From an uncultured Roseburia sp. (GTDB lineage: Bacteria > Bacillota > Clostridia > Lachnospirales > Lachnospiraceae), in assembly GCA_900539115.1 (NCBI GenBank), contig UQAQ01000005.1, positions 37,622 through 101,621 of the forward strand: a stretch of 64,000 nt of DNA. The letters run 5' to 3'. Below are positions 32,317-41,569 of the stretch, one piece after another (position 1 is the first letter of the stretch; each line of letters begins with the position of its first letter). The notes below the pieces were generated by a model, which was not told where the DNA came from, did not search any database, and saw only the letters and a list, made by a program, of their open reading frames with translations. A program made the translations under genes and the position numbers.

Positions 32317-35105
32317 AAAGTTACTTCCTTTCTCTGCACATTGGTAACTACAATTTTTGCCACCTGATACAGTCTGCTATTTGCTGTTTTTTCTTTATCT
32401 CCTACATGAAATGAATGTCTGGTGCCCCTTGCCACATCCATGCGCTCCATCGCAAATCCATTCATTTCCAAGTCCTTTTCAATATTCTGCGTGAGTTCGC
32501 TGACATCCTGCCCGTCTTCACAAGTCACAAATCCACTGACCCGGTCGCCGGTCACTTTAAATGTCGCCTGCATTTTTCCGAAAGTATCCGAATGCAGTGA
32601 GATCTCAACCGTTCCTTTTTCCGCTTCGCTGCCCTGCAAAACCGTTACATTACAGGATGTAACTCCCTTTTCTGTCACAATCGGCACGGAAAATGTATTT
32701 GTCTGCTGCCGCATCTGATGGTAAAATGAAATGCTTCCCGCCATCTGTATCAAATTCTGCAGCGTGTCATAGGTAATGTCTTCTGCTTGTTTCTGACTCT
32801 CGACCTTTGCCAAATGTTCATTGTCCAGTGTATCTAGCAACCCTTCCAATTCTTCCGGCTGATCGAGTGCCTCAATGACTGCTTCACTTTCTTCCCGGGT
32901 AAACAAGGCATCGTTTTCCGGCATTTCTCTTGCCAGATACCGCTTCATCTCGCGGATGTTCTGCAACGTAGCAGGAATCCCTGCCGCCTCCAGACACGCT
33001 TGTATGCTGTCGTCGCTCAATGCTGCCGTCTCGCGGATATTTTGTGCCAATGCCTCATAATATGCCGCGTCTTCTGCCTGACTTTCCGGTGTCTCACAAG
33101 CTTCGAGAATCTGCTCACATGTCACATCTTCGCCCGTCTGACGCAATGCCTCCGGCGACAATTCTTTTTTCAACCGGCGTACCACTTGATTTCCAAATGC
33201 TGCGCCGATCTGTTCACTGATTGTCTCACCCCGGCTTTGCTGACTTTCCAGACTTCCGAAGTCGTCATCAATTGCAAATTCTTTTCCTTCTGCCCGTCTG
33301 GTGCGAACTGCCGACAAAAGCGAGGAAAATGTCAATTCTCTTCCTTCTTTTACCAACTGTCCGATCACGGCTCCATCACTTTTTTCCACTTTATCGATCA
33401 ATCGGTAAATACCGATCATACTTTTTCGCTCTTCCGGCGTAATGTCACCTTTATGATCAAGTTTCCACAAATATTTCCGCAATGTCATGTCGTCATCCGG
33501 CTGTTCTTCCTGAATTTTCTGAATCGCCGCCTCGATCTCATCCATTGTCATTTCCAATGGATTTTCCTGCTTTTCGATCATTTTCGCCACAGCTGCCGGT
33601 TTCATCTGCTCCAGCACGGAAGTTACTTTGGCATCGTAATCTTTCATCGAAAGCACGGACTCTTTTGTAATCTCCATCTGATTGTACGCAAGGATACGAA
33701 CTGCCCGCTGATTTGCCGATGTCCGGTCAAGTCCGAGATCGTCCAATATCGCATCGACATTTTGAAATGCCTTTGTCATCGAATCTCCCAGATCTCTCCG
33801 TACCTGCGTTCCCACAGCCTCATAATTCTTTGCCATCTGCTCATTCGCTTCCACATTGGAAATTTCCGACATCCCCTGCAATGTGGTCTGATCTGCCTGG
33901 CCGATCGTTTTTCCCAGTACACTTGCCGGTGCCTGCCAAATCTGGTCTTTTGCCCGCAATGTCTCTGCCATTTGGTCAAGTTGATCCTGTCCGCACGCAA
34001 TTCCCTGCTTATCAAATATTTTCTGGCAGGCTTCCTGCTCCATCTTCTTCAGTTCTTCCACTACCTGTGCAAGATTCGAAATATCAACATGAATGCCCTT
34101 GCGCTCCATCGTTCCGGCTGCTTCCACTGTCATTTTCAACCGGATTTCTTCCATCTGACGTTTTGCCGTGATAAAGGCGGCCTCTTCCGGATAAAATGCC
34201 CGAATCTCTTCGTCTGTTACCTTTTTCAGATTCTCCCATTTCTCAGCAGCTTCCACATACGAGATTTTGCTGATATCTGCCTGCTGTGGAACGGTTCCTT
34301 CCCGCACGGCATCCTGAATACGCTCTTGAATTGTCTCCTCCGGCAGATCTTTTGTCTCCTGCCATTTGGTATATTTTTCTATATTTTCCGCCGTCACCGG
34401 AATATCCTTTTCATATAGAAATTTGGCTGCTTCTTCGGCGCTGTCATTTCCCTGCAGCCCATTTTCTTCCAATATATGGTTAATCTGCGGCTTCATTTCT
34501 TCGTAAGAAGCCCTCTGCTGCGCCACCGCCGGCATGGAAGTCACACTGGCACTATTTCCGACTGCTGCCGGTGTCAGATCCGCTTCCTGTTCTATGTAAT
34601 ATTTTATCGCTTCATCGCTAAGTTCCGGAGCCCTTACCGCCATCTGCGCCGCAAGTTCAATCTGGGCTTGCAGTTCATCGGAAAATTCCTGCTTTTCTTT
34701 TTCCTTTTCTACCTGCTTATCCAGCGCCTCCGAATTGGTTTTACGCTCCGTCTTTACCTTTTCTATCGCCCGCTCCAATGTCGAGTCGACGTACTCTTCC
34801 AAAATTGTCCCTTCATCCTCGATATCTTTGGCATCCTCGCCATTGATACTCTGGCTGATAAAGTCTGCCGGATCAAAATTATTTTCCGGAAGATTCTTCG
34901 CCACATCACTCACGATCTCATTTTGAGTTGTGCCGGTATATATCATATTGGAGTCCATTTCCTTTTGTACCGCACAATCCTTTGTATACTCAATTCCATA
35001 ATTGGAAATGCTGCCGTCCCTGGCAATCTGTACCGACGCCCCGCTTTCCTTTGCATAAGGGGTGTCTTTAAAGTCAATGGAAATCTTGTTTGGATTAATC
35101 ACCAT
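32313..35105 (-). CDS. Large FliK-like (DUF6240-type) flagellar protein
   Basis: A protein of about 930 residues, mostly helical and rich in Glu, Lys and Gln. No signal peptide. The C-terminal ~100 residues (CNVTVLQGSEAEKGTVEISL, FGKMQATFKVTGDRVSGFVT, LTQNIEKDLEMNGFAMERMD) have the pattern of the FliK hook-length-control C-terminal domain. I recall proteins of this layout named DUF6240 in Lachnospiraceae. The start is uncertain: GTG at 35120 has no ribosome site, ATG at 35105 has AGTGAG. Its coupling to a flagellin and fliS supports a role in hook or filament export switching, as inference. Confidence 0.65.
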   Translation of the reverse strand: MVINPNKISIDFKDTPYAKESGASVQIARDGSISNYGIEYTKDCAVQKEMDSNMIYTGTTQNEIVSDVAKNLPENNFDPADFISQSINGEDAKDIEDEGTILEEYVDSTLERAIEKVKTERKTNSEALDKQVEKEKEKQEFSDELQAQIELAAQMAVRAPELSDEAIKYYIEQEADLTPAAVGNSASVTSMPAVAQQRASYEEMKPQINHILEENGLQGNDSAEEAAKFLYEKDIPVTAENIEKYTKWQETKDLPEETIQERIQDAVREGTVPQQADISKISYVEAAEKWENLKKVTDEEIRAFYPEEAAFITAKRQMEEIRLKMTVEAAGTMERKGIHVDISNLAQVVEELKKMEQEACQKIFDKQGIACGQDQLDQMAETLRAKDQIWQAPASVLGKTIGQADQTTLQGMSEISNVEANEQMAKNYEAVGTQVRRDLGDSMTKAFQNVDAILDDLGLDRTSANQRAVRILAYNQMEITKESVLSMKDYDAKVTSVLEQMKPAAVAKMIEKQENPLEMTMDEIEAAIQKIQEEQPDDDMTLRKYLWKLDHKGDITPEERKSMIGIYRLIDKVEKSDGAVIGQLVKEGRELTFSSLLSAVRTRRAEGKEFAIDDDFGSLESQQSRGETISEQIGAAFGNQVVRRLKKELSPEALRQTGEDVTCEQILEACETPESQAEDAAYYEALAQNIRETAALSDDSIQACLEAAGIPATLQNIREMKRYLAREMPENDALFTREESEAVIEALDQPEELEGLLDTLDNEHLAKVESQKQAEDITYDTLQNLIQMAGSISFYHQMRQQTNTFSVPIVTEKGVTSCNVTVLQGSEAEKGTVEISLHSDTFGKMQATFKVTGDRVSGFVTCEDGQDVSELTQNIEKDLEMNGFAMERMDVARGTRHSFHVGDKEKTANSRLYQVAKIVVTNVQRKEVTL

Positions 35106-35131
35106 GGATTTCTCACTCACTTTCGTTTTTT

Positions 35132-35159
35132 ATAGTTACCTATCTGGTAACTATTCAGG
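35132..35159. repeat. Palindrome containing the GTAACTATTCAGG motif
   Basis: ATAGTTACC (35132-35140) and GGTAACTAT (35146-35154) form a perfect 9-base stem. The right arm continues as GTAACTATTCAGG (35147-35159), identical to 13 bases of the terminal repeat of the element at 45934-46126. It may be a solo end or remnant. The rest of the gap 35160-35312 shows no further feature. Confidence 0.5.
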
Positions 35160-35312
35160 GGTTTCCCACTGTTGTATTATATATTTCGTCCCTTTTCCTG
35201 TTTTTCTTGAGAACTTCTTGCTTTTTTCTTTTCTGACGTGTGCCGAACTCCTTTCGATCCGGCGACTACCTCCCGACCGCCTCCGCTCACAAATCTCCCC
35301 TTTACTCTATAA

Positions 35313-35348
35313 TTCAAGGGTAGTTCCTGTGCGAAAAACTACCTTGAA
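35313..35348 (-). terminator. Hairpin after spoIIR
   Basis: TTCAAGGGTAGTT and AACTACCTTGAA (35313-35348) pair with one bulge directly behind the spoIIR stop codon. Confidence 0.6.
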
Positions 35349-35351
35349 TAC

Positions 35352-35969
35352 CTATCGAAACCACTCCCACAGCCAAAACCCGTACTCCACATTTTCGCCA
35401 CCTTCAAGCAGCATATCGTACTCCTCTTCGGTAAGATTTTCTTTCAATTTCTCTTTCGACTCGTCCGGAACCGTCTGGTACGTACTATCTACAAAACACA
35501 ACGTAGGATACAAGATACACCACCAGTTTTTTCCATCCGACTTGCCAATCCGCACATTTAGTGCATTATAATTTCCCGCCGGAAACACCATATCGCCATA
35601 CTGTTTTACCGGAAAATAGCAGTTTTCCAGTTTTGCTGTAACCGGATAATCATACCCTTTTTTCTCTATGTAATTTGCCGCACATTGCTCAATCTCCGGG
35701 ATCTGCGCCTGAAGTACATGAGCTGCTGCCTCCACCGAATCACTCTCCTTCATTTTTTTTCGCAGCATTTTTACAATTTCTTCCTTTACTTCCAATTTCA
35801 GTTTTTGATCCGCCTCGAGATCACTGTTTGCCACGACATGAAGGCGGATTACCTCTTTGGCGATATCTTCCTGCATTTCCCTTGCCGCCGTAGCTTCTCC
35901 ATAAAAGTGCATCAGCACACACACTCCCAAAACCACCGCTCCAAACAAAAAACATTTTAAAGTTTTCAT
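35352..35969 (-). CDS. spoIIR: Stage II sporulation protein R
   Basis: A 205-residue secreted signalling protein made in the forespore under sigma-F that triggers SpoIIGA to process pro-sigma-E in the mother cell. Signatures are VIRLHVVANSDLEADQKLKL, FPAGNYNALNVRIG and NWWCILYPTLCFVD. The N-terminus is a signal/anchor (FLFGAVVLGVCVLMHFYG). TAGGAGG precedes ATG. Its presence marks a spore-forming lineage. It is monocistronic with a hairpin behind. Confidence 0.94.
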   Translation of the reverse strand: MKTLKCFLFGAVVLGVCVLMHFYGEATAAREMQEDIAKEVIRLHVVANSDLEADQKLKLEVKEEIVKMLRKKMKESDSVEAAAHVLQAQIPEIEQCAANYIEKKGYDYPVTAKLENCYFPVKQYGDMVFPAGNYNALNVRIGKSDGKNWWCILYPTLCFVDSTYQTVPDESKEKLKENLTEEEYDMLLEGGENVEYGFWLWEWFR

Positions 35970-36049
35970 AACAGCCTCCTATTTTGTTACTCAAACAATA
36001 GTATTTCCAAATTTTTTCTCGTTATACAAGGAAACCATAACGTTATAAA

Positions 36050-36078
36050 TTGCGAAAACAACTTTTCCGTGTTATAAT
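36050..36078 (+). promoter_or_regulatory. Promoter of ispE
   Basis: TTGCGA (36050-36055), 17-base spacer, TATAAT (36073-36078), about 33 bases before the start codon. Confidence 0.65.
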
Positions 36079-36111
36079 AGTTACACAACAACAAGCAAAA
36101 GGGGGATACAC

Positions 36112-36975
36112 ATGGATTCCACATGGATCAATGCGCCAGCCAAGATCAATCTCGGTCTGGACGTTATTCGCCGCCGCGATGACGGCTATCATGAAGTAAA
36201 AATGATCATGCAAAGCATACGGCTCTTTGACCGTTTGACATTAAAAAAGACAAAAACGCCAGACATCAGTCTGACCACAAATCTCCATTTTCTTCCCGTC
36301 AACGAAGACAACCTTGTCTACAAAAGCGCAAAAATGCTTATGGAAGAATTTGGAATTTCCGAAGGAGTGTCGATCACGCTCGATAAACGGATTCCGGTTG
36401 CCGCCGGTATGGCGGGTGGAAGTACCGATGCCGCTTCGTGCATGATCGCAATGAACCAACTCTTTGACCTTGGTCTCTCCGACGAAGATCTGAAAGAACG
36501 CGGAGTGAAACTCGGTGCCGACATTCCTTACTGTATTCAAAAGGGAACGGCACTTTCCGAGGGAATCGGCGAAATATTGTCGCCTCTTCCGGCTGCGCCG
36601 TCTTGTCATGTACTGATTGCCAAACCAGCCTTTCATGTGTCGACAAAATTTGTCTATTCCAATCTTGTGCTCGACGAAACGACCAAACATCCGGACATCG
36701 ACACAATGATCGAGTGCATTCGGAAAAGAGACCTGCAGGGGCTCTGCAACAATATGGCAAACATACTGGAAACCGTTACCATTCCGGCGCATCCCGACAT
36801 TGCCCTCATCAAACAGACCATGATGGAAAATGGCGCAATGGGTGCTCTGATGAGCGGAAGCGGTCCGACCGTCTTTGGCATTTACGATAACGAGAAAGAA
36901 GCCATGCGCGCCAAAGAAATCTGCCGGGCTCTCCCTTGCCGATGCTTTGTTTATGTAACCGACTTATACCGCTAA
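36112..36975 (+). CDS. ispE: 4-diphosphocytidyl-2-C-methyl-D-erythritol kinase
   Basis: A 287-residue GHMP kinase of the MEP isoprenoid pathway, phosphorylating CDP-methylerythritol. Seen: APAKINLGLDVIRRRDDGYH at the start, the ATP loop PVAAGMAGGSTDAASCMIAM, GADIPYCIQKGTA, and the last motif LMSGSGPTVFGIY. AAAGGGGGAT precedes ATG. A BspA-like gene follows after 16 bases and may be cotranscribed. Confidence 0.96.
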   Translation: MDSTWINAPAKINLGLDVIRRRDDGYHEVKMIMQSIRLFDRLTLKKTKTPDISLTTNLHFLPVNEDNLVYKSAKMLMEEFGISEGVSITLDKRIPVAAGMAGGSTDAASCMIAMNQLFDLGLSDEDLKERGVKLGADIPYCIQKGTALSEGIGEILSPLPAAPSCHVLIAKPAFHVSTKFVYSNLVLDETTKHPDIDTMIECIRKRDLQGLCNNMANILETVTIPAHPDIALIKQTMMENGAMGALMSGSGPTVFGIYDNEKEAMRAKEICRALPCRCFVYVTDLYR

Positions 36976-36991
36976 AGGAGGAAAAAGAAAA

Positions 36992-38647
36992 ATGAAACGA
37001 TTCACAAAATTACTGGGCAGCATTACCCTTTCAACCGCCCTTGTCATCAGCTCACTCGCTGTCACGCCGGATAGCAGCGTTGCCGTTCAAGCTGCGGAAA
37101 GCAACGATTCCTTTGAAATGACAGACAGCGCTCTGTTTCAGGCAGAATATGTAAATGGAGTTTATACGATCACAGGATTTGACGGCCTCTACAATGCTTC
37201 TTCCATCGTCGTTCCTTATGAACTCAATGGAATCCCGGTCCGCGCAATTGATGCCGCATTTTGCGGAAAAACAAACTGCTTGACCGTATACCTTCCCGAC
37301 AGCATCTCGATCATTGGATCCAAGACCTTTGCTGCTTCATCGGTAGAATATGTAAAAAGTTATTCGAATTCCAAAATCAAGGAAATTATTGCACAGCCAA
37401 TTGCGGGTGAAATTGAAACCGGTTCCTTTGATGTACCGATACCGGAAACTTCGAAACTTGAAACCGGAAACACTGATATATATCAAGAAAAACCGGAACT
37501 TTCCGATACTCTGCCGATTTCTTTGAAAACCATTGAAGACAATGCATTTAAAGATTCCAAAATCAAGAGTATTACTATCGTAAGCAAGATGGATAAAATT
37601 GGGAAATACGCATTTGCCAATACACCAAACTTCCTCGACTTTACACTTGCTGTCGGAGCTTCCGTCGATAACATGGATGACTACGCATTTTCCTGCACCC
37701 AGATTCATTCGATCACGATCAACGGAACCATCAACCGACTTGGAAATTATGCGATAGAAAAAACAGCAAATATCAATGACTTTACCGTAAGTGACACCGG
37801 TTCGATCTCCACGATCGGAGACCACGCATTTTACAATAGCGGTATTCACTACATCGTATTGAAGGGTTCCGTCACAAGCATAGGTTCCTATGCCTTCGCA
37901 AGTTGTGGAAATATTTTACAGGTAGAAGTTTCCTCAAACACAAATTACACGTTGGGCGAATATGCATTCAACTGTGCGCAGATTCACAATGTATACCTCT
38001 CCGAGGGACTTACTGCCATCGAAAAAGGAACGTTTGAAAAATGTGGAAACCTCGAAAAAGTGCAGCTTCCACAATCATTAAAAACCATAGGGGAAGATGC
38101 TTTTAAAAATGTACCAAACTTGAAAGAGATCAATATTCCGGCAGATACCACCATCGCTTCTTCTGCATTTGAAGGCGTCGGTGATTCCACAAAAAAAGCA
38201 CTTGCCGCAAGCGGAAATACAAATGCACTCGTACTTTTAGGCATGTCCGTTGTACCGACAAGCACCCCGGCACCGGTTCCTGTTGCAACTGTTGTTGCAC
38301 CTTCTGCACCGGCACCTGCCAAAGTCAGTGTAGGAAAAGCCAGACTTACTTCCGTTAAGAAGAAAAAAGGAAAAGCTACTCTTAAATGGAAAAAAGTAAA
38401 AGGTGCTTCCGGTTATACCATTTACAAAAGGGTAGTGAAAAATGGTACAAAGGCGAAAAAAGCCAAAAAGATCAAATTTGTGAAAGTGAAAAATGTCTCC
38501 GCTAAGACGACGAAATTAACGATCAAATTAAAGAAAAAGGCGACAACGTCCTTCTATATCAAAGCATTCATAAAAACAAAAGTGAATGGAAAGACGAAAA
38601 CCGTATACGGCAAAGCCTCAAATACAAAAAAAGTAAAAATCAAGTAG
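36992..38647 (+). CDS. BspA-like leucine-rich-repeat protein with fibronectin-like C-terminus
   Basis: A 551-residue secreted protein. Signal peptide at 1-36 (LGSITLSTALVISSLAVTPD then AVQAA). LRR_5 repeats run from about 50 to 405 (DGLYNASSIVVPYELNGIPV, IGSYAFASCGNILQVEVSSN, LPQSLKTIGEDAFKNVPNLK). A Pro/Val/Ala linker (TSTPAPVPVATVVAPSAPAP) leads to a Lys-rich fibronectin-like domain (ATLKWKKVKGASGYTIYKRV). TAAAGGAGG precedes ATG. No sorting motif is visible; the basic tail may hold it to the wall. Role unknown; the third BspA-type gene in this window. Confidence 0.88.
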   Translation: MKRFTKLLGSITLSTALVISSLAVTPDSSVAVQAAESNDSFEMTDSALFQAEYVNGVYTITGFDGLYNASSIVVPYELNGIPVRAIDAAFCGKTNCLTVYLPDSISIIGSKTFAASSVEYVKSYSNSKIKEIIAQPIAGEIETGSFDVPIPETSKLETGNTDIYQEKPELSDTLPISLKTIEDNAFKDSKIKSITIVSKMDKIGKYAFANTPNFLDFTLAVGASVDNMDDYAFSCTQIHSITINGTINRLGNYAIEKTANINDFTVSDTGSISTIGDHAFYNSGIHYIVLKGSVTSIGSYAFASCGNILQVEVSSNTNYTLGEYAFNCAQIHNVYLSEGLTAIEKGTFEKCGNLEKVQLPQSLKTIGEDAFKNVPNLKEINIPADTTIASSAFEGVGDSTKKALAASGNTNALVLLGMSVVPTSTPAPVPVATVVAPSAPAPAKVSVGKARLTSVKKKKGKATLKWKKVKGASGYTIYKRVVKNGTKAKKAKKIKFVKVKNVSAKTTKLTIKLKKKATTSFYIKAFIKTKVNGKTKTVYGKASNTKKVKIK

Positions 38648-38713
38648 GCGGCGGTGCGGTACTATATACCACAGAGTTATACACCCGAATAAAAAAGAAA
38701 TTTGTTTTAAAAA

Positions 38714-38749
38714 ACCATGCAGAACTATACAATCATAGTTCTGCATGGT
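38714..38749 (+). terminator. Terminator-type hairpin
   Basis: ACCATGCAGAACTAT (38714-38728) pairs perfectly with ATAGTTCTGCATGGT (38735-38749). The T-run is missing on the plus side and the A-rich left flank gives TTTTTTAAAAC on the minus side, so it may serve genes on both strands. Confidence 0.7.
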
Positions 38750-38829
38750 CAAAGTGTTGTCGCCAGCATAACAGATCGGCATATCACAAGTGATCTTGCA
38801 ATTCGTACTCTGAAGAGAGCACTGATTTG

Positions 38830-39228
38830 TCAATGACATCCACTACAGCCTCCGCAACCTCCGCTGCAGCCTCCTCCTGAAATTTGTCCGTGATTACAAT
38901 TTGGTGTATTGTCCGTCGCAAGCACGCCCTGCAGGAACTGCGCTACCGCAAAATCCGCATCGCCATTCACTCCCGGCACAACAAGGATTCCTTCTTCACT
39001 GAGTGCCAGCATCGCGCCCTCGCCGACGCCTCCGCAGATCAGTACTTTAACATCACCTTTTGCCAAAAAAGATGCCATCGCCTCATGTCCGTTGATTGCG
39101 GATGTATTGAGCACCATAGCTCCCGTCAGTCCGCTCTCGCCAAATTCATAAATCTTAAACGCATCGGAGTGTCCAAAATGTTGGAACACTTCTCCCGTCT
39201 GCTCATCGTATGTTACTGCTATTTTCAT
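38830..39228 (-). CDS. NifX/NifB-type cofactor-binding domain protein with Cys-Gly tail
   Basis: A 132-residue protein of the dinitrogenase iron-molybdenum cofactor family (MKIAVTYDEQTGEVFQHFGH, FKIYEF, LICGGVGEGAMLAL, DADFAVAQFLQG). The tail GGGCSGGCGGCSGCH is rich in Cys and Gly and should bind metal. Outside nitrogen fixers such proteins are thought to handle iron-sulfur or other metal clusters; no nif genes are near. Its start codon follows the stop of the small gene 39232-39444 by three bases, so they form a unit. Confidence 0.85.
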   Translation of the reverse strand: MKIAVTYDEQTGEVFQHFGHSDAFKIYEFGESGLTGAMVLNTSAINGHEAMASFLAKGDVKVLICGGVGEGAMLALSEEGILVVPGVNGDADFAVAQFLQGVLATDNTPNCNHGQISGGGCSGGCGGCSGCH

Positions 39229-39231
39229 TCT

Positions 39232-39444
39232 CTATTTCCTCCATATTCCCGCATCGTTCTGATATATGATGCTTCCTTCGTCAATCTCTTGCTGATAAAG
39301 ATAGCCATCGGCAATCTCTGCCATTGTCATCACACCGTCCTTTACACTACGCAATGTAACTTTTGCCATCGGAACCGCTTCATCCGGCCTTCCTTCGCAG
39401 CCAAAATCCGGTTCTTCAATCTCTATCACTTCATATTTTATCAT
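39232..39444 (-). CDS. Small conserved-looking protein upstream of the NifX-like gene
   Basis: A 70-residue acidic protein (MIKYEVIEIEEPDFGCEGRP, VPMAKVTLRSVKDGVMTMAE, GSIIYQNDAGIWRK). The ATG at 39444 has AGAGGAGAG. The frame stays open upstream but there it runs through a tRNA gene, so the longer version is spurious. I do not recognise a family. Tight coupling with the NifX-type gene suggests a role in the same metal-handling step. Confidence 0.7.
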   Translation of the reverse strand: MIKYEVIEIEEPDFGCEGRPDEAVPMAKVTLRSVKDGVMTMAEIADGYLYQQEIDEGSIIYQNDAGIWRK

Positions 39445-39477
39445 GTAGGACTCTCCTCTCGACACAAGATTCCGAAA

Positions 39478-39548
39478 AGCAGGATACGGGAATCGAACCC
39501 GCCTATCCAGCTTGGGAAGCTGGCGCCCTACCGATAGACTAATCCTGC
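39478..39548 (-). tRNA. tRNA-Gly(CCC)
   Basis: On the minus strand the acceptor arm GCAGGAT / ATCCTGC, anticodon stem CCAGC/GCTGG with loop TTCCCAA (anticodon CCC), and T arm CGGGTTCGAATCCCG are all present, with discriminator T. CCA is not encoded. The other glycine tRNAs must lie elsewhere. Confidence 0.93.
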
Positions 39549-39696
39549 CTAAGTTCATCCGCTACCGCATGAATGCTCCACTACGCCTACGCAATCGAAA
39601 AAAGAGTCATGGGTAATACAGCAACTGCCGCACTCGCTCTGAACGGATAAACTAATTTTATTATAACATTATTATATGCAAAAAGCCAGCACCAAA

Positions 39697-40146
39697 TCAG
39701 CAAATCTCATCGCTGTCAAGAATCACGGTAAATGGTCCGTCATTCAGAAGTTCCACTTTCATGTCTGCACCAAATTCTCCCTGCTCAACGACCGGAATCT
39801 CCTTTTTGCACTCCTCAATGATATATTCGACCAGCGACTCTGCCATCGCCGGCGCACCCGCCTTTGTAAATGACGGACGGTTGCCCTTCTTGCAGTCCGC
39901 ATAAAGGGTAAACTGGGAAATAAGCAAAAGTTCGCCTTCCACATCTTTCAATCCAAGATTGGTCCGCCCATCAGCATCCTCAAAAATCCGCATATTAACA
40001 AGTTTTCTTACCAATTTATCTGCTATTTCTTTGGTATCGTCCGCTCCGATTCCGATCAGAACCATAAAACCTTTTCCTATTTTTCCGCGCACCTCACCAT
40101 CGATCGTAACCGATGCGTGACGCACTCTCTGTATAATAAAACGCAC
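39697..40146 (-). CDS. dtd: D-aminoacyl-tRNA deacylase
   Basis: A 149-residue proofreading enzyme that frees tRNA from D-amino acids and mischarged Gly. All motifs are present: MRFIIQRVRHASVTIDGEVR, LLISQFTLYADCKKGNRPSF (catalytic SQFTL and NRPSF) and the cis-Gly-Pro NDGPFT. The start is GTG with a strong AGGAAGGAG. The gene is 35 bases downstream of the PARG-Nudix gene on the same strand. Confidence 0.95.
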   Translation of the reverse strand: MRFIIQRVRHASVTIDGEVRGKIGKGFMVLIGIGADDTKEIADKLVRKLVNMRIFEDADGRTNLGLKDVEGELLLISQFTLYADCKKGNRPSFTKAGAPAMAESLVEYIIEECKKEIPVVEQGEFGADMKVELLNDGPFTVILDSDEIC

Positions 40147-40180
40147 TTCTTTTTCTCCTTCCTATTGATCCTTAATAGTT

Positions 40181-41500
40181 TCAATAAAAATATAATTGAT
40201 GTTCTACCAGCGTTTCTCCCTCATAAACCAGCCTCAGGGAAAAGAACCGCTTTTCATCTTCCACAAGCAGTTTCAGGAAAATGGCATCGCCTTCCCACGT
40301 CGGCAGTCTGAGAACCGTCTCTTTATCAATCCAAGCAAGATTGCCCTCCGTGCACTCTTTCAATTCACCTTCGAATCCGTCGGCCGTATAAAGGCACATC
40401 ATCTCCGGCTCCATCCGGTCACACACAAAGGTAATCACGCCGCGGAACCGGTATTTTGTCAATGTCAGTCCCGTTTCTTCCTTTACTTCGCGCAACAGAC
40501 AGTCCTCAGGGCCTTCCGTCCCTTCTGCATGTCCTCCGACACCGATCCATTTATTTTTATTGATATCTTTCTTCTTTTTCGTGCGGTGAAGCATCAGATA
40601 TTTTCCCTCTTTTTCTATATAACAGAGCGTCGTAAGTTTCATGCTCTGCGCCTGCTTCTCGCCGAAATTCCGGTTAAATTCTTTAAAATTGTACGTCTCG
40701 TAAGAACGGCACAACACAGCAAAATGAATCTTTTTAAAATAATTTTCTGCCTTTTTACCCGCAATGTCCATCTCCGTAATTGCCTTATAAAACAAGTCTG
40801 AGACAAGCCGCGCATCATTTCCGAATGCCCCACATCCAAATGCTCCAAGCACCAGATTTTCATATCCGGCATACGCCGCCGCCAAAAGCATCCCTTCGAT
40901 GCGGTGATACAAAATATCCTCGTATTCTTTCGCACTAACCGGAATACCGCCGTGTGAGATCATCGGCGCCGCACAAGTCAGAACCGACACGATCGTACTC
41001 TCCGGCAAAAGCCGTCCCCGCTCATCTTTGATAATTTCCACCTGCGGAGTAATCATCAGCGCATCCGTCGCCAGGTAACTCTGTCTCTCCCTATTATAAA
41101 TATAGTACGGCGAAGCCTCCTCCGATTCCAGCGAACACAACAGCGAACTCTTGCGGCAGAGATCTTCTTCCTGCGCTCTCGCTCCTTTGCGCACACCACC
41201 TCCCGGGTGTACCGGATTGGCAAGATTTAACACAAGCACCTTCTGTTCATTCATCTCACGTGCCACCGAAAACGAATCTTTATTTACACACTTAAATTCT
41301 ATTTTCCGTGCCTCGTGAAAGTGGCGCATTTTGCCCGGAGTTACGCGGAGTTTTTCCAATTCCTCCGGTAAAAACACCCGGATTTTCTCCCGTTCTTCCT
41401 TCGAAAGTTTTACCGAAATCTGCTTGTCGCCGATTTCATAAACTCCCCGCTCAAAAATCCCCAATGTATCCAATAACATCTCTATATTCTCTATTCTCAT
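40181..41500 (-). CDS. Fusion of a bacterial PARG-like domain and a Nudix hydrolase
   Basis: A 439-residue protein in one frame. Residues about 20-275 are a TIGR02452/DUF2263 PARG-type macrodomain: the signature is NPVHPGGGVRKGARAQEEDL, with Gly100-102 and the catalytic Gln110-Glu111-Glu112, plus LGAFGCGAFGND. Residues about 287-439 are a Nudix domain with its box at 323-345 (GHAEGTEGPEDCLLREVKEE TGL, read in two parts). The first half should remove ADP-ribose from proteins or nucleic acid; the second may hydrolyse ADP-ribose or an oxidised nucleotide (its best single-domain relatives are MutT-like). The ATG has AAGGGGAG. No frameshift or stop separates the domains. Confidence 0.88.
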   Translation of the reverse strand: MRIENIEMLLDTLGIFERGVYEIGDKQISVKLSKEEREKIRVFLPEELEKLRVTPGKMRHFHEARKIEFKCVNKDSFSVAREMNEQKVLVLNLANPVHPGGGVRKGARAQEEDLCRKSSLLCSLESEEASPYYIYNRERQSYLATDALMITPQVEIIKDERGRLLPESTIVSVLTCAAPMISHGGIPVSAKEYEDILYHRIEGMLLAAAYAGYENLVLGAFGCGAFGNDARLVSDLFYKAITEMDIAGKKAENYFKKIHFAVLCRSYETYNFKEFNRNFGEKQAQSMKLTTLCYIEKEGKYLMLHRTKKKKDINKNKWIGVGGHAEGTEGPEDCLLREVKEETGLTLTKYRFRGVITFVCDRMEPEMMCLYTADGFEGELKECTEGNLAWIDKETVLRLPTWEGDAIFLKLLVEDEKRFFSLRLVYEGETLVEHQLYFY

Positions 41501-41569
41501 TGTCCGCTCCCCTTCTCTTATATTGATACTTCTATTATAATCGAAATACCCATATTTTCAATAGCCATC

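Noticed and set aside
33000..34418. 472-codon open frame on the plus strand
   Set aside because: It is the opposite strand of the FliK-like gene. It is Cys/His/Phe/Leu-rich without a domain or ribosome site, as expected of an antisense shadow.
39445..39558. Upstream extension of the small gene 39232-39444
   Set aside because: The extension would translate the tRNA-Gly gene. The ATG at 39444 has a good ribosome site.
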